Assembly: GCA_002212725.1 (NCBI GenBank)
Contig: MTCR01000103.1
Span: 1 to 64,000, forward strand
Direction of reading: 5' to 3'
Source: Sphingobacteriales bacterium TSM_CSM
GTDB taxonomy: Bacteria; Bacteroidota; Bacteroidia; Chitinophagales; UBA2359
DNA: 64,000 nucleotides
Every line of letters starts with the position of its first letter. The first letter of the stretch is position 1. This document shows, in pieces, positions 10,517 to 20,000 of this stretch. Made by a program: the position numbers and the translations under genes. The notes under the pieces were generated by a model. It did not search any database, was not told where the DNA came from, and saw nothing but the letters and a program-made list of their open reading frames with translations.

Positions 10517-11359
10517 TTAGTCTTCTTTAAATCCCAATGAGCGCAGGGTTTCTTCGTTCATACCGCCAACAGGCAATTGTTTGTCTGTCTGGTACCGGAA
10601 CAAGGCATCTTTAAATTGCGGAGTTGGTATGGGGCTTACAGGTCCTGTGTCGTATCCTTTAGCTATGAGTGCTCTTTGTACATCAATCACTTTTGCTTGT
10701 GAAATAGTAACTTGGGTAACAAAAGTGGTAACCGGTGCAATATAGTCGGCAATATCGCCGTCGGCAGGGGTATTTTCGTCGGGAGGGTGTTGGTTTATGT
10801 ATTTTGGGTCATTGCTAAGAAGGGCGGTGGTGATTTCCTTGCTGATGATACCATTGATACCCAAACCATTATCGTTGATGAATTCGAGGTAAGCTGTGCG
10901 GGTCATAGGCCCGATGATGTTATCAATCGGGCCGGGGTTATAGCCTTTCTGTTCCAGCAGTTGCTGCATGTCCTTAACTTCAAGGTCTAAAAAATGCACC
11001 CCTAAAGCACGGAGGGTTAAAGCTGTGCGGTCGCCGGGTGCAATTTGATGTTCTGTTTGGTAGTTTTTTAGCGCATCTTCGGTTTGGGGTTTCATCAGTC
11101 CATCGGTTTTACCCGGATTATAGCCGCTCAGGTAAAGCAAAACCTGTACTTTTTTTACCACCGCCGAATCAGAAAAAGACATTGCCGCCAGTTTTTTTTC
11201 GATGAGCGCTTCTTCCGTTTCAGGAGGTGCGGGAGCTTCAGACACCGGTGTTTTTTTTAAACCTTCTGCCTTTTTACTGCCTTTACAACCTGCAATAAAT
11301 ACCAACAGCAGGCAGAAAAGAGGCAGAAAGCGGAGGTATGCTTGAAAGATTAGTTTCAT
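10517..11359 (-). CDS. Lipoprotein with three peptidoglycan-binding (PG_binding_1-like) repeats
   Basis: This protein has 280 residues. The N-terminus is a lipoprotein signal with lipobox FIAGC (Cys at about residue 25), followed by a Lys-rich linker. Three repeats follow: VKKVQVLLYLSGYNPGKTDG, VKDMQQLLEQKGYNPGPIDN and VIDVQRALIAKGYDTGPVSP, each followed by a helix like those of PG_binding_1 domains. No hydrolase domain is attached, so it is probably a periplasmic or outer-membrane lipoprotein that anchors to the cell wall. It is the last gene of a minus-strand run with the 11401 membrane protein (41-nt gap) and the penicillin-acylase-family gene. Anchoring role is inferred from the repeats only. 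Confidence 0.82.
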   Translation of the reverse strand: MKLIFQAYLRFLPLFCLLLVFIAGCKGSKKAEGLKKTPVSEAPAPPETEEALIEKKLAAMSFSDSAVVKKVQVLLYLSGYNPGKTDGLMKPQTEDALKNYQTEHQIAPGDRTALTLRALGVHFLDLEVKDMQQLLEQKGYNPGPIDNIIGPMTRTAYLEFINDNGLGINGIISKEITTALLSNDPKYINQHPPDENTPADGDIADYIAPVTTFVTQVTISQAKVIDVQRALIAKGYDTGPVSPIPTPQFKDALFRYQTDKQLPVGGMNEETLRSLGFKED

Positions 11360-11400
11360 ATTTTGGCTTATTGGTTCTTGGTTGCTGATGTTTCGGTTGG

Positions 11401-11742
11401 CTATTTCTCAAATATTTTGCGAAGCAAAGCGCCGGTCATACAGCCAAAACCACCCAACAGGCTACCTATGAAAATGGTAATGGAAATAAGCGTTGCCGAA
11501 TTTGGCAAGTGAAAAATAGTGGCAATTTTTCCGGCAAGGAGCCCTTGGTTTTGGAAATTGAGAAATAAGGCATAAGCGCTCCATGCCAGCCCAACACCGG
11601 CAAAACCTGCCGCATAGGCCAGCGCTGCCGTTTTAGGGTTACCAATTAGCCCTGCGAGTCCGGCGGCAATTACTACCGACCACCACGGGAAAAACCAGGC
11701 TGAAATAGCCGCTACTATTGTAATAATTGGAGTTATTTTCAT
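11401..11742 (-). CDS. Small integral membrane protein, unknown function
   Basis: This is a 113-residue hydrophobic protein with about three to four transmembrane segments: an N-terminal segment around IITIVAAISAWFFPWW, a Gly/Ala-rich middle, and ITIFIGSLLGGFGCMTGALL near the C-terminus. I do not recognise the family. The ATG at 11742 leaves a 7-nt gap after the penicillin-acylase stop; a start at 11769 would overlap that gene by 20 nt. The tight spacing suggests co-transcription and possibly a helper or accessory role for the acylase, which is only inference. Confidence 0.65.
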   Translation of the reverse strand: MKITPIITIVAAISAWFFPWWSVVIAAGLAGLIGNPKTAALAYAAGFAGVGLAWSAYALFLNFQNQGLLAGKIATIFHLPNSATLISITIFIGSLLGGFGCMTGALLRKIFEK

Positions 11743-11749
11743 GAGATAA

Positions 11750-14290
11750 TTATTTTTTCTTGGGTTCAAATTCCGTAATTAACAGATACTGTCCTGCTTT
11801 AATTGAGTCGGGGTTGGTGTAATAGTTCAAGGGGTAATATTCTCCTTTTGCCCATTTATCAAGAAACCGGGTATAGTTGGGGCTGCCGGGGTTTCCGGTT
11901 TGTCCGCCGGGGTAAATGCCATAGGCTTCAATGCCATTATTGGTAAAGGCAACTATCATGCGCCAAGAGGGGCCGGCCCTTTTACCTGTTGCATTCACAA
12001 TGCCATAGTTACCGCCTGTTTGAACGTTTTTTACACTAAAGGCATCAATTCGGGCAAGGTGCATAACCGAAGTGCCTTTATAATTTGCCCAGGTAGCCTG
12101 CTGCTGATTTTTTACTGTCCATTCGGCAATATCGGTTACGGCTTTTGTAAACGCGGGCTTTACCAGGTCTTTGAGGGTTTCTTTTTGCGGAGTTGCAGCC
12201 ACGTCCATAAATTTGCTATCGGGTTGTTTATCCATAAGCCTTATGGTAACGGCATTTTCGGGATACACCATGGCAAGGCTGTCGGGGCGGCTGTTCAGTT
12301 CATCCCAAATTGAGGTAAGCAGGTTTTGCCAGAATGCCTCATACAGTGCGGGAGCTGTATCATCGGGGTTGTTCATAAAATCCCATTTTTGGAGGGTTTG
12401 TAAAGCCGTCTGTTGGGAGGAGTCCAGTTCTTCGGGCTTCAGATGCCGGAGCATAACCGGTAAACTTTCAGATGCCTGGAGGTTATAGTTATCGAACTGC
12501 AGTTGTTGCAGGTCTTTAATAGAAATGCTGTCCATTTCTGTAAGGCGGCGGTTAATGCGGCGGTTGCGGTAATATTCAAAATCGTTTGCCTGGTAATAAT
12601 AAGGGTAGGAGGGGTCGGTTGGGTGCTGGTTTGCCGAACTTATAAAACCTCTTTTAGGGTTGCGAATATGCGGGGTTTGTTGGTTAGGTATAAATGCCTG
12701 CCATTCATCGGCTGGGTTGTTGCCATCTAAGATAAATTTACCCTGTTCTTTGTAGCGAACGGGGAACTTGCCTTGTTCCCAAATGGCAATATCGCCCTGA
12801 GAGTCGGCAAAGGCAAAGTTTTGAGCGGGGCATTCGTAGAAGCTGAGCGCCTGTTCGTAATCGGCATAATTTTTTGCACGGTTCAGCAGGTAAAAAGTCT
12901 TAAATTCGTTGGAAGGCTCATGCGCTTTCCAGCGGAGGGCAAGGTTTTGCTTTTGGGGCCCGTAGTTTTCAAATACAACAGGGCCGAGGTGGGTGTATGT
13001 TACGGTATCAACTACATCGGGCTGGTTTCGTACTTTAATGGTTTCAATCCGTTTTTCGGTTTTGCGCCACGAATCAGCGTATTGATATTCGTTTTTAGAA
13101 GCATCTTTATAGGTGATTTTGTACCAGTCTTTCACATCAACTCCGGCGTTGGTTACTCCCCAGGCAATATGGTCATTAAACCCGATGACAATGCCGGGTC
13201 CGCCCGGTATGGTTACTCCGTAAACGTTAATGCCGGGGGCCGACAATTGGGTTTCAAACCATATAGAAGGCAGGTTGAGTTGCAGGTGTGGGTCGTTGCA
13301 CAAAATGGGTTTGCCCGATAGTGTTTTGCTTCCGCTTACAGCCCAGTTGTTGCTGCCAATAGTGGGTTCAGTTTCGGGCTGAGGGGTTTGCAGGTTTTGT
13401 CCGTTTGCGGGAAATACAGGCGCGTAACCGGTTTTGTTTCCGGCCGGCTGGGCTGTAGCATTTTTACCCGATGGTTGAACGGGGGTGAAATTCCACTTGG
13501 TGCCCGGGGGTATTATGGGGTCTTGCCCTTCAAAGTATTGTGGGTACAACAGGGTTGCAGCTTCTTTTCCCATTACCGTGGCCAAGTTGGTATATTCAAT
13601 ATCGGTGCTGTTGCCGGTAAGGTCATCGGCCATTTTTTTCTGAAGCAGGGCGCATTTCAGGGTAGTCCAGGGTTCTGGTTCATAGTTCAGCAGTTTATAC
13701 TCAACAGGCAGATTGCGGTAACTGAGGCTGCTGATATAGGCATTTACGCCTTCGGTATAAGCATGAACGGCTGGGTCAGCAAGACTATCGGAGCCAAGCA
13801 TTTGAACTAATTTTTCGGCAGCGTAGGTTAATCCTTTGCGGCGTTGTTCTTTGTCAAATTCAATGCCTCTGCTTCCAACAATTTCCGAAAGGCGGCCGGC
13901 TGCGGCATGAGTTTGAAACTCCATTTGCCAAAGCCGCATGGAAGCAGTAATGTAACCCTGCACAAAGTATAAATCGGGATTGTTTTGAGCAAAAATATGG
14001 GGCACTAAGCGGTCGTCAAACACTACTTTTACCGGGGCCTGCAATTTTTCGAGTACTGTTTTCGGCGGCATTACCGGAATGGGGGCTTCGGCATTTTGCC
14101 AAAACCCGCCAAACGGGTTTAAAAACTTGCCCAAAGGCGGCAACATGGCAGCCGGGCTGTTTTGTAGTTTAGCGCCTACCAACGGCAACTGCCCCGGTTG
14201 TTTGCCCAATATATAAACAAGCAGGAAACTGGCCAACAGCGAACCTGTAAACTTTAGAATTTTGCTTACCATAGTGTTGAAAATTTTCAT
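11750..14290 (-). CDS. Penicillin acylase family N-terminal-nucleophile hydrolase
   Basis: This 846-residue protein has an N-terminal membrane/signal segment (about residues 8-30). The alpha-chain region contains DRLVPHIFAQNNPDLYFVQGY and MRLWQMEF. The autoprocessing site is IGSNNWAVSG, where Ser313 would become the N-terminal nucleophile of the beta chain; NDPHLQLNLPSIWFE and GFNDHIAWGVTN follow, all hallmarks of the penicillin amidase (S45) family. Family members cleave amide bonds of acylated amines, including beta-lactams, acyl-homoserine lactones and lipopeptides; the natural substrate here cannot be told. Length matches the family. It is followed closely by two minus-strand genes. Confidence 0.93.
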   Translation of the reverse strand: MKIFNTMVSKILKFTGSLLASFLLVYILGKQPGQLPLVGAKLQNSPAAMLPPLGKFLNPFGGFWQNAEAPIPVMPPKTVLEKLQAPVKVVFDDRLVPHIFAQNNPDLYFVQGYITASMRLWQMEFQTHAAAGRLSEIVGSRGIEFDKEQRRKGLTYAAEKLVQMLGSDSLADPAVHAYTEGVNAYISSLSYRNLPVEYKLLNYEPEPWTTLKCALLQKKMADDLTGNSTDIEYTNLATVMGKEAATLLYPQYFEGQDPIIPPGTKWNFTPVQPSGKNATAQPAGNKTGYAPVFPANGQNLQTPQPETEPTIGSNNWAVSGSKTLSGKPILCNDPHLQLNLPSIWFETQLSAPGINVYGVTIPGGPGIVIGFNDHIAWGVTNAGVDVKDWYKITYKDASKNEYQYADSWRKTEKRIETIKVRNQPDVVDTVTYTHLGPVVFENYGPQKQNLALRWKAHEPSNEFKTFYLLNRAKNYADYEQALSFYECPAQNFAFADSQGDIAIWEQGKFPVRYKEQGKFILDGNNPADEWQAFIPNQQTPHIRNPKRGFISSANQHPTDPSYPYYYQANDFEYYRNRRINRRLTEMDSISIKDLQQLQFDNYNLQASESLPVMLRHLKPEELDSSQQTALQTLQKWDFMNNPDDTAPALYEAFWQNLLTSIWDELNSRPDSLAMVYPENAVTIRLMDKQPDSKFMDVAATPQKETLKDLVKPAFTKAVTDIAEWTVKNQQQATWANYKGTSVMHLARIDAFSVKNVQTGGNYGIVNATGKRAGPSWRMIVAFTNNGIEAYGIYPGGQTGNPGSPNYTRFLDKWAKGEYYPLNYYTNPDSIKAGQYLLITEFEPKKK

Positions 14291-14320
14291 TAGCCCGAAA
14301 AGATAAGCAAAGTTTTACTA

Positions 14321-14339
14321 CAGGTTTACTCTTAACCTG
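14321..14339 (-). terminator. Weak hairpin downstream of the 14377 lipoprotein gene
   Basis: A 6-bp perfect stem with a 7-nt loop lies between the stop of the lipoprotein gene and the start of the acylase gene. There is no clear T-run, so termination may be partial. Confidence 0.35.
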
Positions 14340-14376
14340 AATTTTTCAATTTTCGCGGAAATTCGGGTAAGTAACA

Positions 14377-15234
14377 CTATTTAACCCTTGCTTTCATGCC
14401 TCTGATGCCCATATCAACCGGCACATCGCCATCAAGGGGTTCAAACATCGAATTGCCGCCGGTTTCTGCCCATTCAAAGCTGTTATTTACCGAAAGAGAA
14501 ACTTCCACAAAAATATTTTGGGTTTCGTTGCCGGTAATAACAAGCGGCTCGGTAAATTGTCCGGTAACAAGGCAAGAACCGGCCGGAATAGGAGAGGTGT
14601 CTGCCAATGGATTGGGTACAGTAGTAGCGCCGGCCGGCGCCTGCCCTTGTAAAAGCCCATAGACGCTTTCAAAACTCCAAAAGCCTTGTTCTTTATTGGC
14701 ATTTACCGCCACAGTACTGTTTTTAACCTGAAAGGAGGATATATAGGTATTGAACCCGATGAAGGAAGCCAGTGTACCGGGTATGGTTAACCCCATTGCA
14801 CTCACCAATATATCGTAATTTTGGTAGGCAAGAGATATGCGAATGTACGGATAGCTGCCGGGAGCTATGTCTTTCAGTGGAACCGACAAAAATATTTCAT
14901 TTTGCCCAACTACCTTAGATTTTGAAAAATCTATGGCGTTGCTGCCGCCGGTGGTGGTTTCGGGCGCTTTATAAAGCACCTGGCCTTGCCCGATTTGGGT
15001 TAAGGCGTTGGGAATCAATTCTACGTAATGCGCACTGATGGAGTTAAAAACCGGGGTTTGCGCAGCATGTCCGGCAGGAATGTTTGCCGGCAGTCCAAGG
15101 TTATTCAGTCTTTCTTGGTCAGGGTCAAATTTAAAGGTAAAAACCATGTGTGGTTCGTAATTGTATTGTATTTCTTTTGAGCAGGCAGGTAGAATGAGGA
15201 GGAAAGCAATAACAACAGACAATATTTTTTGCAT
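14377..15234 (-). CDS. Uncharacterised lipoprotein
   Basis: This protein has 285 residues with a lipoprotein signal (LLILPAC, Cys at about residue 18). The mature part is predicted to be mostly beta-strand: VFTFKFDPDQERLNNLG, a region with ISAHYVELIPN, and ISLAYQNYDILVSAMGL. The layout loosely recalls MbnP-like or other Bacteroidota surface lipoproteins, but no diagnostic motif was seen, so I assign no function. It lies upstream of the acylase gene on the same strand, with an 86-nt gap holding a weak hairpin. Confidence 0.75.
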   Translation of the reverse strand: MQKILSVVIAFLLILPACSKEIQYNYEPHMVFTFKFDPDQERLNNLGLPANIPAGHAAQTPVFNSISAHYVELIPNALTQIGQGQVLYKAPETTTGGSNAIDFSKSKVVGQNEIFLSVPLKDIAPGSYPYIRISLAYQNYDILVSAMGLTIPGTLASFIGFNTYISSFQVKNSTVAVNANKEQGFWSFESVYGLLQGQAPAGATTVPNPLADTSPIPAGSCLVTGQFTEPLVITGNETQNIFVEVSLSVNNSFEWAETGGNSMFEPLDGDVPVDMGIRGMKARVK

Positions 15235-15652
15235 AAGTACTTTGTTTTACTCAATAACGCAAACTTTACCCGATTTGGTGTATGTAAAAACTAAAAACCT
15301 CCCTGAAAAAGCCATTCAGGAAGGTTGCTGCTGAATCAAAATGAAAACTGAAAGAGGGTTATAACGGAAAGAACCCGAACATGCCACTGTTGTAAGTGAG
15401 ATTACAAAAACCTCAAATAAACAGGTATGAAGCCGCTCAAAAACTTCAGTAATCTTCTTGTTTCCTGTTACTAACAAGAAAGCCCTTAGTACAAGGGTTA
15501 AAGCCCGCCCTACATTTTGGAAGCTAACTTCAATTTTTTTAGAATGTTAGATTTTAGAACCATCAATTAGCAGGGCATGCGCGGGTTCCGGTAGCACAAT
15601 TATAGGGTAATAATTTTAACCGGCCAAATTTTTCTGCATTTTTTTGGTAAAA
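15235..15652. other. Gene-free interval with several hairpins
   Basis: No convincing coding region is visible. Hairpins: 15296-15326 (11 paired bases, one mismatch, 7-nt loop); 15455-15480 (8-bp perfect stem, 10-nt loop); and 15483-15497 (5-bp stem, 5-nt loop containing AGTAC). The last two are adjacent and are followed by a GC-rich stretch and then an AT-rich imperfect inverted repeat at about 15523-15550. The first may be a terminator for genes to either side; the paired hairpins look like the ends of a small dispersed element. Confidence 0.5.
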
Positions 15653-16237
15653 TTACAAATAGCTGTATTTGGGTTGCCATTTATTTATGCCGTTTGGCAG
15701 TAATTCAAAGAAATGCCATACGCTGCAATAGTCGTCGCCCGGGCCAAAAAAATCGTAAGCGGTGCGGAAAATTTGCCCGTCCCGAATGGTAAATGCCGAA
15801 ACGCCGGGCAAGTAGTACCACCCTTTTTCGTGCGGAGTAGCAAAACCGAGGTCTTTGGTAAACGAACTTTTGGCGGAGGAGAGCATGGTAAACTGCCACC
15901 CCCTGCTTTGGGCAAATTCCTGTTGCACCTGTGGCTCGTCGGGCGAAACCACTACAAATGGCGCGCGGTTTTGCAGCGGAAGGCGCATGCCATTAACCAC
16001 ATCGGCCCACAGGGTGCAGTAAACGCAACTCTTGCCCATGTTATGTATTACCAGCAATTCATTGCGGTGGTCAAACAGGGTAGTGAGCGGAATTTCCTCC
16101 CCTTTGTGGTTAAGCAGTTGGTAATTTTGAACCGGTTCGGGTGGCAGTTGCCGGCGCAGGCTTTGAATTTCCTGCCGTTTGCTCTGCAACTCTGCATATA
16201 ACTGTTCAATTTTTTCGAATATAGCTTCTTTTTCCAT
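15653..16237 (-). CDS. DUF899-like thioredoxin-fold protein
   Basis: This is a 194-residue protein. Residues 1-33 are a charged helix or coiled coil (EKIEQLYAELQSKRQEIQSL). A thioredoxin-like fold follows with a C-x-x-C pair at Cys71/Cys74 in MGKSCVYCTLWAD, then APFVVVSPDEP, and an aromatic C-terminus with AYDFFGPGDDYCSVWHFFELL. These match DUF899/thioredoxin-like proteins, for which a redox role is plausible but not established. No signal peptide is seen, so it is probably cytosolic. ATG at 16237 was chosen over a longer start at 16294, because the extra residues do not look like family sequence. Confidence 0.78.
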   Translation of the reverse strand: MEKEAIFEKIEQLYAELQSKRQEIQSLRRQLPPEPVQNYQLLNHKGEEIPLTTLFDHRNELLVIHNMGKSCVYCTLWADVVNGMRLPLQNRAPFVVVSPDEPQVQQEFAQSRGWQFTMLSSAKSSFTKDLGFATPHEKGWYYLPGVSAFTIRDGQIFRTAYDFFGPGDDYCSVWHFFELLPNGINKWQPKYSYL

Positions 16238-16331
16238 TGGGGTAGGGCATTGTTGGTATTGAAGAGTGGTAAAATGAAGCAGCAGGTTATGCAAATGCAG
16301 GTGAACCGCTAAGGAAAAGCAGCTTTTTGAT

Positions 16332-16994
16332 TTACCATTGAGTAACCGGTAACCAAAGTTTAGGGTTCAGGGTATTGGGTTCAACCATTCTGAGCATAAA
16401 TTCAACCAATTCGGTTTCGGTCATTTCCAGTTCTTTGGCAGTTTGGCTTATAGCCGTTTCTGCCATTGGAAAGAAGGCGGTTAAATCAATTTTCCAGCGT
16501 TTTTTTTCTTTGTAAAAGACAAATTCCAGCGGGGCCGGGCGGTGGTTTATGAGTACCTGTGCTTTTGCTACATTGTCTTTAATGCTTATGTCGCCCAGTT
16601 CCAGATTTGCAAGTCCTTCTTTGCCTACCATGCCTTTGTCAATGGCATATTGAACCGATTGTATAGGTGACATGGTAAGGAGGCGATTTTTATCAACGCG
16701 GTTTCGGAAACTAAGAACCAGCAGTTTATCCATTACATTTAGCCCGGCAACGGTGGCACTGTCAGCATTCCGGGCATGTTCCAGCATTTGGGCATAGTAA
16801 TCAATGGTGTTTTGGGCAATATGCTTTACCGCTTTTTTGCCGTTTTGTTTGGTTAATGCTGAACGGTACGCTGCAAAGGTTTTGAGTACTGCTTTTTCGG
16901 CTTTGGTATGTTGGTGGTTATCATGTGCCAGAGCGGTAAAGGCAGGCATGAGGAACAAGAAAAAGGTGAAAAGCAGAAGAGGCCGGTTTTTCAT
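16332..16994 (-). CDS. Secreted protein, NTF2-like fold possible
   Basis: This 220-residue protein has a clear signal peptide ending TALA-HDNHQH. The mature region opens with KAVLKTFAAYRSALTKQNGKKAVKHI, which resembles the first helices of SnoaL/NTF2-like domains, and later has LEFVFYKEKKRWKIDLTAFF, a strand pair typical of that fold. I do not recognise a named family. It is probably periplasmic or secreted. A strong terminator (17020-17060) for the upstream protease gene separates the two. Confidence 0.7.
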   Translation of the reverse strand: MKNRPLLLFTFFLFLMPAFTALAHDNHQHTKAEKAVLKTFAAYRSALTKQNGKKAVKHIAQNTIDYYAQMLEHARNADSATVAGLNVMDKLLVLSFRNRVDKNRLLTMSPIQSVQYAIDKGMVGKEGLANLELGDISIKDNVAKAQVLINHRPAPLEFVFYKEKKRWKIDLTAFFPMAETAISQTAKELEMTETELVEFMLRMVEPNTLNPKLWLPVTQW

Positions 16995-17019
16995 TGCGCA
17001 ATATGTTTTTTATAATACA

Positions 17020-17060
17020 AAAATCGGCAGCCAAACGTTGAGCATTGGGCTGCCGATTTT
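17020..17060 (-). terminator. 13-bp perfect-stem terminator
   Basis: A perfect 13-bp stem (17020-17032 with 17048-17060) encloses a 15-nt loop. On the minus strand the stem ends in a T-run, and it lies 15 nt after the protease stop, so it should terminate the protease transcript before the 16332-16994 gene. Confidence 0.85.
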
Positions 17061-17075
17061 ATTGTGCAACAAGCG

Positions 17076-20000
17076 TTAATACCGCATGATACTAATGCTC
17101 ATAATGCCCGTATTTACCCGAAGCAACTGATAGTCATCTGCCAGGGTGCGGCCATCTTTGTTGGCATCGGCATTAAGGTATTGGCCGGTTTGGTTGGCTT
17201 CGGAAATATATTGGTTAGCATCGGCATAGTTAAGAACGCCGTTGTGGTCATAATCGCCTGCAAACAGCACATACACCCCGTTGGGCATTGCCTTTAGCTG
17301 GTTGGTTCCCATAGCGTTAAACTCCGATTGGCTGAAATTGTACCAGTTCAGGCTGGGCATATTTAGGGCCACGCGGGTCATTACCGCCATATGCGACCGG
17401 GGTCTTACGGTAAAAATATAGGCCGTGTTTTCTTCCAGTTCCGGGAATTTAACTCCTTGGGTGGTGCCATCAGTATCCATAATTTGTCCATTGTTTTGTA
17501 AGAAAGCGGCTTTTCTGGCAACGGGGGTAAACAGGTTAGCCGGGTCAAAGGCTTCAACCAACACCCAATCCACCACATCGGGCGGTATGGCGGCCGGGTT
17601 AGACACAGCTTCATTGCCTTCGTAAAACCAGGGTTCTCTGAAAAATGGCTGTGCTTCGGGTATTAAATTTTGGTTATTGAGGTTAGTGGTCATCAGGCTG
17701 TCGGAAGGGTTGTAGCAGCCTTCCAGCAATACTTTCAGTTTAACCACCATAACCGGGGTAGCCGGCGGCGGCGGTGGTGGAGGTGGCGGAACAACCGGCT
17801 CAAATACGGTAATGGTATAGTCTTCAAACTCGCCGTAAGTATAGGCAAGGCATGGAAAGGGCAGGGTAGGCAGGCTGCTGCTTACCCGTTTCATGGCAAT
17901 GCGCATTCGGGTTGCGCCTAAGGGGGCATCGGGTGCAATTGCCAGCAGGCCGGTGGCCGGGTTGGTGAAATAAGTACCCGAATCATACACCATTTCGCCT
18001 GTATCTTCAAAATCAAAATCCTTGTTCCAGTCAATCCATATACGCCAGTACTGGGTATTGGTTTGTGTGCCAAAGCCGGGGGTAAGCGTAAAATTAAAGG
18101 TGCTGTCCTGATAAACCTGCACGTTAAGGTTGGTAAAATTGCCGTATCCGCCGTTATTACCCGATGTGTTGCTGATATTTGCCATTTGTATCGATTGAAT
18201 CCACTCATTGGTGGAGTTTTGAGCAGCCACTTCGCAATACCCGCTGCACCCTGCCAGGGTGAAATACAGCGAGTTAGACCATTCCGATGTAATGCCGGTG
18301 CCACAAACCGTTCTTATCTGGAACTGGTATTGCTGGCAGGCGGCTCCGCCGGTAAAATCGGCATCAAGGTCGTAAATAGTAGCGGTAATCCAGGTAGTGT
18401 TGCCAACCAGTCGCAGGCGCACTTCATAAGCAGTTGCGCCGGCCACGGCATTCCAGATAATTTTTGCACTGGTGTTGGTAATGTTGGTAGCCTGTATGCC
18501 GGCCGGCACATTGCAGGCATTGCCGCAGGCGGTGGTAAAGGTTTGCAGGGAGGAAAAAGCGCTTTGAGCGTTTGCGCCGCATACTGTTTGCACCTGCCAT
18601 TCGTAGCCGAGGCATTCGGTAAGGCCGTTAATGGTTTGCGAAGTTGCAGTTGTGTTTACCGTTTGCCAGGTGGGCGCTCCTACATAGCGGTATTGCAGGT
18701 TATAGCTTTGCGCCCCGCTTGCGGCAGCCCAGATAAGGGTGGCCGAAGTAGCGCCGATGGCCGAAACAGACAATCCGGTTGGTGCATTGCAGGGCGCTGT
18801 GCAGCCGGTGGTGGTAAAGGTAGAAGTAGCACTGTAATTGCTGCTCAATCCATTGGTGCAAACTGTTTGTACCTGAAATTCGTACTGTGTGCAGGCTGTA
18901 AGGGCGCTAAGTATGTAGCTGTTGCTGCTGCTGTTGGCGGTTTGCCAGGTAGTTGTGCCTGCCTGCCGCCATTGAATGTTATAGCTGCCTGCGCCGCTAA
19001 CGGCAGCCCATTGCAGGGTGGCCTGGTTGTTGCCAATGTTTGCCACACCGATTGAAGTTGGGGTGTTGCAGGTAGGTGTTGGGGTGGTAGCAGAAGTAAT
19101 GTTTACCGCATAATCTTCCACTTCGCCGTAGGCAAATGTGCCGCAGGCATTGGGCAGCGTATTATCTGAACTTGCCACCCATTTCATTACTACCCGCATG
19201 GTGGTTGGTCCGGTTAGTGCGGTTGCAGGTATGGTAATGCTTGCATTTACCACATTGGCGGTTGCCTGTGTTGAACTATACAGCCTTTCCGACGGGTCGT
19301 CGAAAGTGCCGTTTTGGTTCAGGTCAATCCATATTCGCCAATATTCGGTGTAAGTTTGTCCGGCAAAACCGGGAGTAAGGGTAATATTGTAGCTGTTGCC
19401 TTGTTGCAGGGCAGTACCGGTACACCTGAAATCGGCATAACCACCGTTGGCGCCGCTATTGTTGTTAATGGTGTTGAGGGCAACGCCGGCAATCCATTCA
19501 TACGCAACGTTGTTGCCTTTGGCGGTGCAGTAATTCAGCAATCCGGCAGGCGGCGTGGCAAAGGTTCGAACCGATGAAAAACTGCTCTGCTCTGAACTGC
19601 AAACCGATTGTACCTGATACTCATACGTTGTACAGGGTGTTAAACCCGATAAAGCGAGCGTGTTGCCGGTAATGCCGTTGTTGGTTATCCAGGCGGTAGT
19701 GCCGGTTTGCCTGTACCGTGCATTGTAGGACACAGCGTTTGGCATAACATTCCATGCTAATGTTACTGAGGTGGCGGTAAGCTGCGAAGTTCCCAGCCCG
19801 CCCGGAACCAGACAACCGCCGGGGTTGGCACATTGCAGAGAATTAAACGCATTAATTCGGCCGGCTCCCAGCAAACCCACATATCCGGGGTTTTGGCTGT
19901 TAATGTTGTCGGCGCCCGAAAAAATGCAATTTTCCACTTCGGCAGGGCCAAAACTTGGGTTGTAGGAAAATATCAGTGCTGCCAGACTGGCCACATTGGG

